From a bacterium (GTDB lineage: Bacteria; Armatimonadota; HRBIN16), in contig JANWXG010000033.1 in the NCBI GenBank assembly GCA_025057335.1, positions 1 through 15,751 on the forward strand: a stretch of DNA of 15,751 nucleotides, given 5' to 3'. This document shows, in pieces, positions 15,274-15,751 of this stretch. A model generated the notes under the pieces. It saw nothing but the letters and a program-made list of their open reading frames with translations, was not told the DNA's origin and did not search any database. Every line of letters starts with the position of its first letter. The stretch's first letter is position 1. The translations under genes were made by a program, and so were the position numbers.

Positions 15274-15751
15274 TTACTTCCCCTTCCCTTTGCCGCCGCC
15301 TTTACCGCCTTTGCCTGCCTTGCCCGCCTTGCGGCGAATCTGCTCGCCACGGTAGCGGATGCCCATCCCCTTGTATGGCTCGGGCGGGCGGATTCGGCGG
15401 ATGAGTGCTGCCTGTTGTCCCACAACCTCTTTGTCGATGCCTTTCACAGTAACTAGGGGCATACGAGTATTGACGTCCTGTCCCACCTCGAACTTGATGC
15501 CAGGTAGAGGCTCCACGACCTTCGGCTGGGCGAAGCCGACGCTCAGGGAGAGCCTGTTGCCCTCCAGCTGCGCGCGGTAGCCGACGCCAACCACCTCCAG
15601 CACGCGCTCGTAGCCCTTCGTGACCCCCTCTACCATGTTGGCAATCAGCGTGCGGGTCAAGCCGTGCAGCGCCTTGTGGTGGCGCTCGTCGCTAGGGCGC
15701 TCCACCAGCAGAAAACCGTCCTCACGGCGCACGCTCATTTCCGCTGGGATT
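15274..15751 (-). CDS. rplF: 50S ribosomal protein L6, N-terminus beyond the window
   Basis: The visible 158 residues cover most of L6, which binds near the sarcin-ricin loop. Marks are RPSDERHHKALHGLTRTLIA, EVVGVGYRAQLEGNRLSLSVG and the signature RPPEPYKGMGIRYRGE. An ATG at 15738 looks like a start, but the frame stays open with IPAE before it, and L6 normally has about 20 further residues. The gene therefore continues past 15751. The C-terminus ends in a lysine/glycine repeat (AGKAGKGGKGGGKGKGK) longer than the usual short RRKEGKxGK ending. Confidence 0.96.
   Translation of the reverse strand, partial: IPAEMSVRREDGFLLVERPSDERHHKALHGLTRTLIANMVEGVTKGYERVLEVVGVGYRAQLEGNRLSLSVGFAQPKVVEPLPGIKFEVGQDVNTRMPLVTVKGIDKEVVGQQAALIRRIRPPEPYKGMGIRYRGEQIRRKAGKAGKGGKGGGKGKGK

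Overview
The window is bacterial chromosomal DNA, moderately GC-rich, and mostly holds the distal part of a large ribosomal-protein gene cluster on the minus strand. The organism cannot be fixed from this window alone. An exported glycosidase, a GH172/DUF2961 enzyme and a tightly packed L6-to-S9 cluster with truA would suit Armatimonadota or a similar little-studied, saccharolytic phylum. That placement is an inference of low to moderate confidence.

Layout. Positions 1-184 hold the end of a small unrecognised plus-strand frame. Positions 251-2926 (+) encode a secreted clan GH-A-like glycoside hydrolase with a carbohydrate-binding-type module inside its barrel. It converges on a minus-strand DUF2961/GH172 gene (2988-4043), with a terminator-like hairpin between them. 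A tRNA-Arg(CCG) gene with a perfect consensus sigma-70 promoter (4138-4255) precedes rph and rdgB on the plus strand (4331-5668). A 32-base pure G/C tract lies where rdgB converges with the ribosomal cluster.

From 15751 down to 5745, read on the minus strand, the order is rplF (cut by the window edge), rplR, rpsE, rpmD, rplO, secY, adk, map, infA, rpmJ, rpsM, rpsK, rpsD, rpoA, rplQ, truA, rplM, rpsI. This is the spc operon, the alpha operon and the L13/S9 pair joined in one direction, with mostly 1-30 base gaps or short overlaps. The genes supply ribosomal proteins, the protein translocation channel SecY, adenylate kinase, methionine aminopeptidase, IF-1, the RNA polymerase alpha subunit and a tRNA pseudouridine synthase. 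rpmJ (38 codons) is included although very short.

Three gaps break the packing: secY-adk (195 bases, four perfect inverted repeats), infA-rpmJ (109 bases, a likely internal promoter and interleaved inverted repeats) and rpsD-rpoA (69 bases). I did not find a clearly new multigene system. The best leads are the hairpin-rich secY-adk gap, the G/C tract, the infA-rpmJ promoter region and the glycosidase with the inserted module.
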